Below are positions 41,041-51,320 of a stretch of 64,000 bases of DNA, piece by piece. The notes beneath the pieces were generated by a model that did no database searches, was not told the origin of the DNA, and worked only from the letters and a program-made list of their open reading frames with translations. The DNA is taken from NCBI GenBank assembly GCA_051710585.1, contig JBPESP010000004.1:1-64000 (forward strand). The letters are read 5' to 3'. The position numbers and the translations under genes were made by a program. The first letter of the stretch is position 1, and every line of letters begins with the position of its first letter. This DNA is from JBPESP01 sp051710585 (GTDB lineage Bacteria > Pseudomonadota > Gammaproteobacteria > Enterobacterales > Enterobacteriaceae).

Positions 41041-42123
41041 TTACCGTACCTTCAGCGTTAGCAGTCCTATTAGAACCAGCATCAGAGAAATAATCCAGAA
41101 ACGCACAATAACGCGCGGCTCCGGCCAGCCCTTCAATTCATAATGGTGATGGATAGGTGCCATACGGAAAATGCGGTGACCGTACAATTTAAACGAACCC
41201 ACCTGTAAAATTACTGACAGGGTTTCCACCACAAACACTCCACCTATAATCAGTAGTAAAAATTCCTGACGTAGCAGAACGGCGATGGTACCAAGCGCGC
41301 CGCCCAGCGCTAGCGAACCGACGTCACCCATAAATACCTGCGCAGGGTAAGTATTAAACCATAAAAAGCCTAAGCCAGCGCCGACGATGGCCGTACACAC
41401 CACCACTAGTTCACCCGCAAAACGTACATAAGGAATGTGTAGATAGTCCGCAAAATTCATATTCCCTGTTGCCCATGCTACCAACGCCAGACCGGCAGCA
41501 ACGAGAACTGTCAACATAATAGCCAGACCGTCCAGGCCATCGGTTAGGTTGACTGCATTACTAGTTCCGACGATAACAAAGTAGGTTAAAAGCACATACC
41601 ACAGCCCCAACTGCGGCATGATGTTCTTAAAAAAAGGCACAGCTAGCTGAGTCGCCGAGGTATCTTTGCCCACCGTAAACATGGTGAAAGCAACCCCTAA
41701 CGCTATTAGCGACTGCCAGAAATATTTCCAGCGAGCAATAAGCCCCTTAGTGTCTTTGAGCACCACCTTGCGATAATCGTCGATAAAGCCCACGATGCCG
41801 TAGCCCAGCAGAACAAATAGAACACACCAGCCATATGGGTTGGATGGATAGGCCCACATCAATACCGAAATTGTGATTGACATGAGGATCATCAACCCAC
41901 CCATTGTCGGCGTACCGTGTTTGTTGAAATGAGATTTCGGACCATCATTGCGCACTACCTGTCCGATCTGTAGTTTTTTCAGCCAGGTGATGAGACGTGG
42001 TCCCATCCACAGCGACAGGAAAAATGCGCTTAGTAAGCTACTAATGGCGCGAAACGTTAAGTAAGAGAATATGTTAAATCCTGAGTAAAATTGGATTAAA
42101 TATTCAGCCAACCAGACTAACAT
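41041..42123 (-). CDS. mraY: Phospho-MurNAc-pentapeptide transferase
   Basis: MraY transfers phospho-MurNAc-pentapeptide to undecaprenyl phosphate, giving lipid I. The 360 residues equal the E. coli length, with ten membrane segments. The Mg2+-binding aspartates are in GFIDDYRKVV and in NLTDGLDGLAIM; the loop HHHYELKGWPEPRVIVRFW with the histidine motif is near the C-terminus, and MGDVGSLALGG is present. It overlaps murF by seven bases. Complete and surely functional. Confidence 0.97.
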   Translation of the reverse strand: MLVWLAEYLIQFYSGFNIFSYLTFRAISSLLSAFFLSLWMGPRLITWLKKLQIGQVVRNDGPKSHFNKHGTPTMGGLMILMSITISVLMWAYPSNPYGWCVLFVLLGYGIVGFIDDYRKVVLKDTKGLIARWKYFWQSLIALGVAFTMFTVGKDTSATQLAVPFFKNIMPQLGLWYVLLTYFVIVGTSNAVNLTDGLDGLAIMLTVLVAAGLALVAWATGNMNFADYLHIPYVRFAGELVVVCTAIVGAGLGFLWFNTYPAQVFMGDVGSLALGGALGTIAVLLRQEFLLLIIGGVFVVETLSVILQVGSFKLYGHRIFRMAPIHHHYELKGWPEPRVIVRFWIISLMLVLIGLLTLKVR

Positions 42124-43478
42124 GCTGCTTTCTCCTGTAACGCACGCACCACCTGCTCCATCGCAGAACTACGTGAACCCTTCACTAATACAGTTATTAC
42201 TGCTTGTTCAGACAGTAGTTGCGCGAGTCGAGCGGTCAACGCGGTTTTATCCTGAAAATGTTCACCACGGCTGCTGGCCTCACCAATAAAGTAGCTCAGC
42301 CTGCCGACGCTTAAGACTTTGTCGATATCGGTCATGGCGATGGCTTCCCCTACCTGTCGATGCCATTCCGCCGCTTTCTCTCCCAGCTCAGCCATATCGC
42401 CGATCACCATTACTCGGTAACCCGGCATTTCTGCTAGTACTTGCGCAGCGGTAGTCGTAGAGCCAACATTAGCGTTATAGCTATCGTCCAAAAGCAAACG
42501 ACCCTTACCGAGCGCAATAGGGAATAACCGTCCCGGTATGGGCTGTAACTGCGCCATAGCAGAGACAACCGTCGGCAGCCCGGCTCCTACTGATAGCGCT
42601 AGTGCGCAGGCAGCTAAAGCATTGGCGACATTATGTTTGCCTAGCATCGGCAACTTTACCAGGCATTCATTCAATGGACTGTGTAAGGTAAAACGCACGC
42701 CCCGCTGGTCGCTTTTTATGTCGCTAGCAAAAAAATCCGCGCTATTAGCGGCCTGTACAGAGAAACGCCAAACTGCCTTGTGGTCCAGTATCTGTTGCCA
42801 GCGTGGCCAATCATGGCTATCGGCATTAAAAATGCCGCGCCCATTTTCTTGTAGAGCTGTGAAAATTTCGCCCTTGGCCTGCGCTACGCCAGACAGCGAG
42901 CCAAACCCAACAAGATGAGCCGCGGAAAGATTATTTACCAGTGCGGCTTCCGGGCACACTAAACCGGTAGTCCAGGCAATTTCTCCAAAATGATTGCCTC
43001 CTAACTCAATAACTGCAAAATCATGGGCCGGTGTTAAACGCAAAAGTGTCAACGGTACACCAATATCGTTGTTGAGATTACCTTTGGTCGCTAATACCCG
43101 CCCGCACTGGTGCAGGATAGCAGCGGTCATTTCCTTGACAGACGTTTTACCAGAGGATCCCGTAAGAGCCACTACCCTTGCCGGAACCTGCTGACGTACC
43201 CAGGCGCCCAATTGCCCCAAAGCGCGACGGGTATCAGCGACAACTAATTGCGGCACATCTAGCGGCAACCGACGGTTGACTAGCAGCGCGCAGGCCCCAG
43301 CAGCGACCGCCTGCTTTGCAAAGTCATGGGCGTCGAATTGCTTACCCTTTAGTGCGATAAATAAACACCGCGCCGCCGGTATCCGCGAGTCGGTAACGAT
43401 GGTCTCAATAGTACTATTAATACCCACCCGCTCAGCATTAAGTACTGACGTGATTGCGCTGAGGGTAAAGGGGATCAT
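42117..43478 (-). CDS. murF: UDP-MurNAc-tripeptide--D-Ala-D-Ala ligase
   Basis: MurF adds the dipeptide D-Ala-D-Ala to the UDP-MurNAc-tripeptide. The 453 residues match E. coli MurF (452). The ATP loop is VALTGSSGKTSVKEM (about 104-118), then GNLNNDIGVPLTLLRL, IELGGNHFGEIAWTT, NLSAAHLVGFGS and, in the C-terminal domain, LLLDDSYNANVGSTTAA-like residues. Its dipeptide substrate needs a D-Ala-D-Ala ligase, but ddlB is deleted from this cluster, so another ligase (ddlA type) must be encoded elsewhere if the pathway runs. It overlaps murE by four bases. Confidence 0.96.
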   Translation of the reverse strand: MIPFTLSAITSVLNAERVGINSTIETIVTDSRIPAARCLFIALKGKQFDAHDFAKQAVAAGACALLVNRRLPLDVPQLVVADTRRALGQLGAWVRQQVPARVVALTGSSGKTSVKEMTAAILHQCGRVLATKGNLNNDIGVPLTLLRLTPAHDFAVIELGGNHFGEIAWTTGLVCPEAALVNNLSAAHLVGFGSLSGVAQAKGEIFTALQENGRGIFNADSHDWPRWQQILDHKAVWRFSVQAANSADFFASDIKSDQRGVRFTLHSPLNECLVKLPMLGKHNVANALAACALALSVGAGLPTVVSAMAQLQPIPGRLFPIALGKGRLLLDDSYNANVGSTTTAAQVLAEMPGYRVMVIGDMAELGEKAAEWHRQVGEAIAMTDIDKVLSVGRLSYFIGEASSRGEHFQDKTALTARLAQLLSEQAVITVLVKGSRSSAMEQVVRALQEKAAC

Positions 43479-44962
43479 ACTACCACCCCTAACAATCGTG
43501 CCACGGTAGTACGGTCTGAATAGTTCAGTCGGTGCTGGCCGATTATCTGATAATCTTCATGGCCTTTACCGGCCACTAGCACTAGATCTACTGGGGCGGC
43601 CTGCACAATGGCGCTTTTAATCGCGTCGGCGCGGTCAGAGATCGTCTGCACCCGGCTCGTATCCAGCAGGCCACTTTTAATGTCGTTGATGATATCTTCT
43701 GCGGCTTCGCCGCGCGGATTATCATTAGTAATGATCACCCGGTCGGCATATTGCTCAGCAATAGCACCCATAAGCGGCCGCTTGCCCTTATCGCGATGGC
43801 CACCGCAGCCGAATACGCACCATAGTTTACCGTAGCAATGCAGTCTGGCTGCCACTAGCACCTTTTCCAGTGCGTCGGGGGTGTGGGCATAATCCAACAA
43901 CACTGTAGGGTACCCTTCAGCATGAAATGTTTCCATGCGACCGCAAACTGACTGCAGGTGGCAAGCGCACTCAAGCAATGTTGGCATCGGATAACCGAGC
44001 GCCAGTAGTGTCGTGAGCGTCAGCAATAGATTGCTGACGTTGAATTCTCCTACCAGTGGGCTGTTGAGCCTTCCTTCGCCCCAGCTAGAGCGAAAAGGAA
44101 TCTCTGCGCCGTGCGCATGATAACGTATCTTACCGGCACATAGCCAGTTACCCTGGAATTTTAGTGGCAACGCCTCACTGACCGCGACCGCAATCGCCCG
44201 CGGTAACATATTGAGCCAGTGCCGGCCGGTAGCATCATCGGCGTTAATAATACGATGATCTACGTCTAAATCGCTGAACAGTCGCCATTTTGCCGCTTCA
44301 TACTGCGTCATGTTACCGTGATAATCGAGATGGTCGCGACTTAAATTTGTAAACACCGCAGCAGAAAAATGCACATCGTTGACCCGGTGCTGCACTAGGC
44401 CATGAGAAGAGACTTCCATCGCCGCGATGTGCGCACCCTGTCGCTGGAATAGTGAAAGAAGTTGCTGAACTTCAATCGGTGAGCCGGTGGTATTTTCAGC
44501 TGGATGGATATGGCCCAGCAGGCCGTTGCCTAAAGTACCCATTACGGCGCTAGTCTCACCTAATAGCTGCGTCCACTGCGCTAAAAGGTGGGCAATGGTT
44601 GTTTTTCCGTTTGTGCCGGTGACACCTACTAAGCATAGCGCGCGCGAGGGGTTCTGATAAAAGCGACCAGCCAGTGCTGATAAATGCGTGTAGAGATAGT
44701 GGAGATAGATGACTGGTACACCATGCAGCTCATGGATTTGACCCCCTTTAACCTCGTTTTCCGCTTGTGCTATGACAGCGGCTACACCTTGCGCAATTGC
44801 CTGGGGAATATAGTATCGTCCATCCGTCTGATGACCAGCAACGGCCATAAACAGATCGCCTGCACCTGCCTTGCGGCTATCTAGCGTTATTTCTTTTAGC
44901 ACGCGTTCTGGAGCATTAAGCACCCAAGGTGCGAGTAGTTCACGTAAATTACGACTAGTCAC
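43475..44962 (-). CDS. murE: UDP-MurNAc-dipeptide--meso-diaminopimelate ligase
   Basis: MurE adds the third residue of the stem peptide. The 495 residues match E. coli (495). The ATP loop is VGVTGTNGKTTIAHL (about 112-126), followed by AMEVSSHGL, NLSRDHLDYHG, the C-terminal LLDYAHTPDALEKVL and CVFGCGGHRDKGKRPLMG. The substrate-choice motif is DNPR (ITNDNPRGE), which marks the meso-diaminopimelate type of Gram-negatives. Only 15 bases separate it from ftsI. Confidence 0.97.
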   Translation of the reverse strand: MTSRNLRELLAPWVLNAPERVLKEITLDSRKAGAGDLFMAVAGHQTDGRYYIPQAIAQGVAAVIAQAENEVKGGQIHELHGVPVIYLHYLYTHLSALAGRFYQNPSRALCLVGVTGTNGKTTIAHLLAQWTQLLGETSAVMGTLGNGLLGHIHPAENTTGSPIEVQQLLSLFQRQGAHIAAMEVSSHGLVQHRVNDVHFSAAVFTNLSRDHLDYHGNMTQYEAAKWRLFSDLDVDHRIINADDATGRHWLNMLPRAIAVAVSEALPLKFQGNWLCAGKIRYHAHGAEIPFRSSWGEGRLNSPLVGEFNVSNLLLTLTTLLALGYPMPTLLECACHLQSVCGRMETFHAEGYPTVLLDYAHTPDALEKVLVAARLHCYGKLWCVFGCGGHRDKGKRPLMGAIAEQYADRVIITNDNPRGEAAEDIINDIKSGLLDTSRVQTISDRADAIKSAIVQAAPVDLVLVAGKGHEDYQIIGQHRLNYSDRTTVARLLGVVV

Positions 44963-44977
44963 CAGATGCCTCTTTGA

Positions 44978-46720
44978 TTATTGACCACTATGTCGGATTT
45001 CCTTGCTGGGTTGCGGTAACGCATCCGGCTTAATGTTCATTATACGCAGTACACCGCTCATGATGCTGCCAAATACCGGCGCGGAAATCACCCCGCCGTA
45101 GTATTTGCCACCCTGCGGATCATTAATTAGTACTACCAGCGCAAAGCGTGGATTGCTGGCTGGCGCAATCCCGGCGGTATAGGCGATATATTTATTGATG
45201 TAATTTCCGTCTGGCCCAACCTTTTTGGCGGTACCAGTTTTGATAGCAATACGGTAGCCCTTAATAGCGCCTTTGGCACCGCCACCACCGGGAAGCGCCA
45301 CACTTTCCATCATATGAACTACGGTACGTACCAACGATTCTGGAAACACACGATCTCCTGCTACAGGCGGATCAACCCGAGTGATGGAAAGCGGGCGCAT
45401 CAAACCCATACCTCCAATTGTGGCATAGACTCGCGCTAATTGTAATGGCGTTACCATTAGCCCGTAGCCGTAAGAGAAGGCGGCCCTCTCCATATCGGAC
45501 CACTGTTGCTTATGAGGATATAACCCATTACTTTCTCCGACGAGCCCTAAATTGGTCGCTTTACCTAATCCAAAGCGCGAATAAGTTTCTACCAACGCCG
45601 ATGGTGGCATTGCTAATGCTAGCTTAGATACACCGACGTTACTCGATTTTTGTAAAATTCCGGTCACAGTCAATTCGGTATAACACGCCACATCTTTGAT
45701 TTGGTGGCCGCTAATTGTGTAGGGCAGCGTATTTAATACACTGTTTTCCTGCACTACTCCGCGCTGAAGTGCTGTCATCACCACCATCGGCTTGACTGTT
45801 GAGCCCGGCTCAAAAATATCGGTGATGGCGCGGTTACGCATTACGTCCATCGTGGCACCGGTCAAGTTGTTTGGATTGTAGGAGGGACTGTTAGCCATGG
45901 CCAGTACTTCACCAGTATTGATATCCACCAGCACTGCAGTACCGGACTCAGCCTTATTGAATGCCACCGCATTGTTCAACTCACGATAAACTAGCGTCTG
46001 TAGACGCTTATCGATGCTCAACGCCAGATTGTGCGCCGCCTGGCTATCCACCGAGGAAATATCTTCAATAATCCGGCCAAACCGGTCTTTGCGTACCGTA
46101 CGTTCACCAGGCTGGCCCGTAAGCCAGTAGTTAAAACTCTTCTCAATGCCCTCAATACCCTGGCTATCGATATTGGTCACTCCAATGAGATGCGCTGTCA
46201 CTTGACCCGCAGGATAATAGCGTCGCGACTCTTGTCGTAGGTAGATACCCGGAAGTTTAAGTTTATGAATGTAATCGCTGATAGCGGGATTAACCTGGCG
46301 GGCTAGATAAACAAAACGCCCTTTGGGATTAGCCTTGATGCGCGAAGAAAGTTGATTGAGAGGGATGGAAAGCGCATTAGAAAGAGCTTTCCATCGGCTG
46401 TCGGCGCTGATACCACCGTGATCATTGAATTCTTTTGGATCGGCCCAGATGGCATTAACAGGAACGCTCACGGCTAGCGGACGACCAGCACGGTCGCTTA
46501 TCATACCACGTGCGGTGGGAACCTTTTGTATGCGCAGCGAACGCATATCTCCTTCGCGAACCAGTTTGTCTGGATTGATGACTTGCAAATAGCCTACTCG
46601 CAATATCAGGATCAATAGGGCCAGCAGGATGCAACTATACAAAAAAGCAAAACGCCACCTGACAAAGCTAGTCTGATTCTCCTGGCGTTTTGGTTTCATC
46701 ATGCGTGCTACGGCTTTCAT
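44978..46720 (-). CDS. ftsI: Peptidoglycan transpeptidase FtsI (PBP3)
   Basis: FtsI crosslinks septal peptidoglycan. The 580 residues (E. coli 588) hold a short cytoplasmic tail, one membrane segment (about 24-42), the non-catalytic dimerisation domain with GDMRSLRIQKV and RGMISDRAGRPLAVS, and the transpeptidase domain with active-site Ser at about 307 in FEPGSTVKP, then the SSN motif in LQKSSNVGVS and KTGTAKKVGPDG. The C-terminal extension after ALPQPSKE is shorter than in E. coli and lacks most of the propeptide that Prc removes. The start MKAVAR equals that of E. coli. Confidence 0.97.
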   Translation of the reverse strand: MKAVARMMKPKRQENQTSFVRWRFAFLYSCILLALLILILRVGYLQVINPDKLVREGDMRSLRIQKVPTARGMISDRAGRPLAVSVPVNAIWADPKEFNDHGGISADSRWKALSNALSIPLNQLSSRIKANPKGRFVYLARQVNPAISDYIHKLKLPGIYLRQESRRYYPAGQVTAHLIGVTNIDSQGIEGIEKSFNYWLTGQPGERTVRKDRFGRIIEDISSVDSQAAHNLALSIDKRLQTLVYRELNNAVAFNKAESGTAVLVDINTGEVLAMANSPSYNPNNLTGATMDVMRNRAITDIFEPGSTVKPMVVMTALQRGVVQENSVLNTLPYTISGHQIKDVACYTELTVTGILQKSSNVGVSKLALAMPPSALVETYSRFGLGKATNLGLVGESNGLYPHKQQWSDMERAAFSYGYGLMVTPLQLARVYATIGGMGLMRPLSITRVDPPVAGDRVFPESLVRTVVHMMESVALPGGGGAKGAIKGYRIAIKTGTAKKVGPDGNYINKYIAYTAGIAPASNPRFALVVLINDPQGGKYYGGVISAPVFGSIMSGVLRIMNIKPDALPQPSKEIRHSGQ

Positions 46721-46745
46721 GTACTGTTAGAGATCCTTTTGTAGA

Positions 46746-47066
46746 TTACGGTTGAACCATAATTTTTTCTTGCGACGGATCTACATGCTGCATTTGTAAC
46801 TTCTCGGTGGCGATACGCTCCACGCGGCCGTGATCCCCTAGCGCGTTCTCTTCTAAGATAAGGTTGCGCCATTCAATATCCAGTGCGTCCTTCTCTAGCA
46901 CCATCTGTTCACGTTTCGCAGTCAGTTGGCGTGTCTGATAGGTGGTGGTAACCACCAAGATCGCTAAGAGCAGGACGGCAATCAATAATAATAACGGCAC
47001 TTTACTGTGGCGTAGTAAATCGGTGCCGATAATTCTGATAAGGCTGTACCGTTTATTACTGATCAT
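46746..47066 (-). CDS. ftsL: Cell division protein FtsL
   Basis: Small bitopic protein that forms a complex with FtsB and FtsQ. The 106 residues (E. coli 121) include a short basic N-terminus, one membrane segment (about 19-40, VPLLLLIAVLLLAILVVTTTY) and a coiled-coil region ending with NALGDHGRVERIATEKLQM. Its start overlaps the rsmH stop by four bases. The N-terminus is shorter than in E. coli but the periplasmic part is conserved. Confidence 0.94.
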   Translation of the reverse strand: MISNKRYSLIRIIGTDLLRHSKVPLLLLIAVLLLAILVVTTTYQTRQLTAKREQMVLEKDALDIEWRNLILEENALGDHGRVERIATEKLQMQHVDPSQEKIMVQP

Positions 47067-48010
47067 ACCGTTAGCTTCTCAGCGAAGCGCAGTACTGAAC
47101 TGCGGGCACGCGGGTTATCACTTATCTCTTGCGCCGAAGGCTGTATTTTGCCCAATACTTTCAGTTGGCGCTGCTTCCGGTACTGTGCAGAAATCTGCAC
47201 CTCTGTGATGGGAAGTCCCGCTGGTAACTGTGGCCCATGGCTGTGCTGACGAATAAATTGTTTCACTAATCGATCCTCCAGCGAGTGAAAGCTGATAACC
47301 GACAATCTCCCGCCGGGAGTTAACAGTTTTAGTACACCGTCCAGCGCCCGTTTAATTTCTTCCAGCTCGCTGTTGATGTAAAGGCGGATTGCTTGAAAGC
47401 TGCGTGTTGCCGGATGCTTATACTTATTACGGAATGGGCTGGCGCCGGCAATCAGCGCTGCCAGTTCGCGAGTGCGGGTTATTGGCTGCTGACGATTTTG
47501 CGCGAAGATAGCCTGAGCAATGCGCTTGGCAAAGCGTTCCTCACCAAAGGTCTTCAAGACAAAGGCGATACTTTGCACAGACGCCAGCGCTAGCCACTGT
47601 GCGGCGGATTTGCCACGTGTGGTATCCATACGCATATCCAGCGGTCCGTCATGCATAAACGAAAAGCCGCGTTCCGGATCGTCTAGTTGTGGTGACGAGA
47701 CACCAAGATCTAGCAATATGCCATTAACTTTGCCCAGCAGATCCCGCTCCGCCATGTATTCTGCCATAGCGGAAAATGGTCCATGAATAATGGCAAAACG
47801 TGCATCCTTAATAGCACGTGCCGCCACGATGGCCGCTGGATCACGGTCGATGGCAAACAGCCGTCCTTGCGCACCAAGTTTTGATAAAATAAGACGCGAA
47901 TGTCCGCCGCGTCCAAAGGTTCCGTCTATATAGATGCCATCTGGATGAAGATTTAGGACCTTCACTGCTTCATGCAATAAAACAGTAGTATGTGAATAAT
48001 TGTCCGACAT
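47063..48010 (-). CDS. rsmH: 16S rRNA (cytosine-1402 N4) methyltransferase
   Basis: RsmH (MraW) methylates N4 of C1402 of 16S rRNA in the P site. The 315 residues match E. coli (313). The methyl-donor site is DGTFGRGGHSRLIL (about 29-42) with AIDRDPAAI; LLDLGVSSPQLDDPERGFSF and RMDTTRG follow, and ISFHSLEDRLVKQFIR is in the C-terminal half. It is now the first intact gene of the dcw cluster, because mraZ before it is dead. Nothing is missing. Confidence 0.97.
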   Translation of the reverse strand: MSDNYSHTTVLLHEAVKVLNLHPDGIYIDGTFGRGGHSRLILSKLGAQGRLFAIDRDPAAIVAARAIKDARFAIIHGPFSAMAEYMAERDLLGKVNGILLDLGVSSPQLDDPERGFSFMHDGPLDMRMDTTRGKSAAQWLALASVQSIAFVLKTFGEERFAKRIAQAIFAQNRQQPITRTRELAALIAGASPFRNKYKHPATRSFQAIRLYINSELEEIKRALDGVLKLLTPGGRLSVISFHSLEDRLVKQFIRQHSHGPQLPAGLPITEVQISAQYRKQRQLKVLGKIQPSAQEISDNPRARSSVLRFAEKLTV

Positions 48011-48029
48011 GCCTATAGCAATAAATATT

Positions 48030-48459
48030 GCAGCTGGTTTATAAACGATATCCCCTCCGACAGTTTAGTGTCGATGTCATCCTTGACCTGTTGATACCAG
48101 GTCTATTTGTCTTAGAATTTGAACTTATTGAATCCCCCCAGGCGGCATAGTTTCTTTTGAAGCTCGGCGTGCTACTTGAGCGGTTGGTGCCAGCAGTATT
48201 TGCCTTGTGCTATCTATCTAGCACTTACCCACATTTCTTAGCAATAAATGCTATACTCGACGTTACGGGGTTCAGTTTGATACTTCCAAAACCGGCGAAA
48301 TGTAAAGCAGCAAGTATGGTTGATGAAGGTAAAACGGTACACGCTATTAAATCTATTTATTCCTCATTTAGCTTTTCCAGATAGGGGTGGAGTTGGATAA
48401 ACGCGAATAGCCGGTTTGCCTTTGTTATCAATGTTAACTAAGGCTATGCCTCGAAACAT
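48030..48459 (-). pseudogene. mraZ: mraZ remnant (dcw cluster repressor)
   Basis: From ATG 48,459 the frame reads MFRGIALVNIDNKGKPAIRV before diverging and stopping, matching MFRGATLVNLDSKGRLSVP of MraZ. Near the end, at about 48,030-48,130, a frame reads LGGFNKFKF, stop, ..TWYQQVKDDIDTKLSE, matching [24 protein letters not shown]. MraZ represses the dcw promoter in E. coli. The order mraZ-rsmH-ftsL is preserved, but the regulator no longer gives a protein. Confidence 0.85.
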
Positions 48460-49559
48460 GAGTCCGTTTATCCCCTTAAAATATTAATCATCACTTTTCC
48501 CGTAAATTTCCACGCGAAAGAGTGTACGAATGCTCTTAAAACATTGTCAAGCGACTCAATGACTCAAAAAGGACTATTTACATTGGTAAATACCTTTTGA
48601 GAAGAGAATACGTAATATATCACGGAAAAAAGCTAAAATAACATTACTCCATTTCATGGTTATTCTGTTTAGATTTTATATATAAATGTTCACCTTCCCT
48701 GCAAAACACTGCCGTAAAAAAATTGTTTGACGGACTTTATGGTTGTTGGATAACACATAAGGCCGTATGATGGCAGGTAAAATAAGGAATAACGGAAAGA
48801 TATACCATTCATATTTTTCATACTCTTAAGATGTTTTAATACCTTTATTTTTACGGTAGAATGTTCTGTTTGATAACTTTAAAAAACCGCTATTTATTAG
48901 CCATAATCTTTGTTAATTTTTATTATAATTAAGATATTTATTGATATAATCTCCCACACTTTAATTTTAAGCTAAACTAAATCCTAAATATCATTAAGTT
49001 TAACCATTTTGGTTCTCATTAATCTTTTATGATTTTACGGTGAGAAATTGCCTAAACGGCGACTATTAATATTTTATCAGTATAAATCACGAGAATTAAC
49101 CTTTTAAATAAAATCATTAATTAGTCTTTTAGTAAAAAAGGTAAAATGATAGCGATGTACTGGAAGCTATAGTCCTAATAACTCACTATATCCTTTATAT
49201 TTTGCAGGTTTACTTCTATTTTTCGTTATAGCTGTCCTCCATATCTGCCGTTAGATCGTGTCTGCAAAAGTGCCTGGCGGATACCTCCCCTTCGTGCTTA
49301 AAATATATTATTCTAACTGGGATGGCGATTAAAAAATATTGTTTGTGCGGTTATGAGTCTACAATAATCACTGTCATCACGTCCGCTCGTGATCCCGGTC
49401 AATATGGTTATTATCTGGTTATTTAGCTAATAAACACGCTGCGGTAGTGTGTCTGATGTCGCATCACGGACCCAAATAATTTTGGACCTTAAATTTGGTG
49501 GATCTGTTGGCGTATATCATTTTAATCACTGTTCTATGGAACAATTCTTATTAATAGTG
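48460..49559. other. Decayed AT-rich DNA between mraZ and cra remnants
   Basis: About 1.1 kb, strongly AT-rich at 48,550-49,200. It replaces the normal dcw upstream region. I recognised no gene. A promoter for the dcw cluster must lie here or inside the dead mraZ, but no convincing -35/-10 pair can be singled out by eye. Confidence 0.4.
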
Positions 49560-50500
49560 GTTTGAGATGTGACGGCAAAGTTGATCGTGCCGGTGATCAG
49601 TAATATGGTGGCTTCTACGTGATTCTAGGTCTAGTGTGCGACCACTTCTAGATTTACTGCTGCTGATTCTAGGTTACTGGAGCGCTTTATCGCTCGCTTT
49701 CCCGTCGTCTCAGCAGTAATCCATGTTCGCTCGTGGTTAGCGCGCGCCACAGATTTAAATATTCACTTCGCTATTTCTTGTATAAAGCCATGCGCGACAA
49801 ACTAGTACCTCCGCGGGATTTTTCCATAAAATATAATAGTTTATTACTTACAAAAGATAGTGATACCTAGATAGCTGTGGTATGCAGCCTCCTGCATTTT
49901 AGCGTTACATGCACTTCACTGTAACAGTGAAATGATGTGATGAATAGTGTTTACAGTATTGGATTACTCTCTATAATAGCGGCCAAAGAGCCTTGGCACT
50001 CCACCTAACGCTTTGTTCGCGCAAAAAAAAACTCACCGATAGATCCACTAGTATGTAGTACGTCAGGATAGAGCACGTACTCCCTTTTCCAAAAGGGACT
50101 AGCTAAGTCTCCTGAGACGATAATTTCCGTATCTTTCTCATTCATATATAGAACGCTGATAAAATGCTTACATTCTAGCGAATGTTTTGAGGGAGGAATG
50201 ATAGGGAACCATTCATATTGGCCCAGGGCGGGTAAAATGAATGCCTTGGGCTGCGGTGATTAAGATGATAATCGCGTCAATCTGCACGTTGGAGTATAGA
50301 TTATCCTCTATGTATCGCATCTCCTTATCCAGTTGTTCTTCCAAATAAGCTATCAATAATTGATAGCTGCACTGATGCAGTATTTTTGCTCGTCTGTTAA
50401 TGATAATGAGATAACTGGCATGCTCGTCTATTACAATCAGACAGTTTCGCGATTAATATAGTTTCATGTAACCCACTACATCCCTGTTTAATATAACTGT
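49560..50500 (-). pseudogene. cra: cra remnant (fructose repressor, LacI family)
   Basis: Minus-strand pieces follow the effector-binding domain of Cra. They are YQLLIAYLEEQLDKEMRYIE and IDAIIILITA (about 50,255-50,370; Cra [20 protein letters not shown]), then FYPRWANMNG (FYQRWANDPF), SVSFFLREQSVR (SVSFLREQGFR, near 50,020) and NLESAAVNLEVVAH (about 49,650). The N-terminal HTH was not found. Stops and shifts are frequent. In E. coli cra lies just before mraZ, as here. Cra controls carbon flow; its loss fits general loss of regulation. Confidence 0.82.
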
Positions 50501-50819
50501 TTACTCTAATGTCTATAATCACACCAGAAAATTTTAAGCATGATAGGACTATCAGTATAAAATACTAAGTAAAAAGTAGACGACCTTTATCGAAGTGACT
50601 TTAGCAGAAAACAACGGAAACAACTTAGAGTATAGAAAAACCGGAGGAGGTCTAATAATTCGTCTCCCAATTTCAGTAGAATGCGACGGATCAAGATCTG
50701 AGAAGTCGTGTCCCGCCGATCGGGGGGATGGCGCCAGCCAGATGCTTTTTAGCCCAGCATTAATACAATTATTCGTTACAGGGGCGTCGAATTGTCGTTC
50801 ATTAAAAAAACAGGAGGTT

Positions 50820-51320
50820 CAGGCGATACCATGCAAGCTGTAGCCCTATATATAAAGACATATTCAGCACATGACTATAGCTGGTATATAGGTAAACGAC
50901 ATTCAAGTAAGTGACTTCCGCTACCTTACTTACGCACTGTAAATGGTAAGAGCAGTGCCTATTTTTCATTGCCCCATCAGCTATACGGTATAAATAGTCG
51001 GCGTGACATCGACAATCTGACCGAGAAAAATTTTGGCGTAGTATTTTACCTCTTCGTGTCTGAGACTGCTGATCTTCACTTTTACCGGTGTAATTTTTTA
51101 GTGTGGTTATTGTTCCCTGCCTCAGTTTTCTTTCGCACAGCACATCCAATAGTTTGTACAGTTATTTTAATCTTTTTCAGTCGTATCTTCTCGTCTCATC
51201 ACCTATGGTTTGATAGTTAGATTTTCTATAATATAGCCAAGTTGGGGGGGGAGCAAGCTGATACCCGTGACAATCCTCTAGATTTGTTTTCCAGTAACTC
51301 ACAAAGTTCGGCAGGAAGGT
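50820..51320 (-). pseudogene. ilvH: ilvH remnant (acetolactate synthase III small subunit)
   Basis: Minus strand from about 51,310 reads ELLENKSRGLSRVSA, matching LLENESGALSRVIG, the ACT-domain start of IlvH. Later pieces are TKR, stop, NTTPKFFS (KRNTEIFRGQ), LFIPYS (SLYTVQLAG) and GSHLLECRLP near 50,930 (a worn VEVARSGVVGLSRG). Frame changes and stops are numerous. It lies between the cra and ilvI remnants, as in E. coli, and directly abuts ilvI. Confidence 0.75.
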
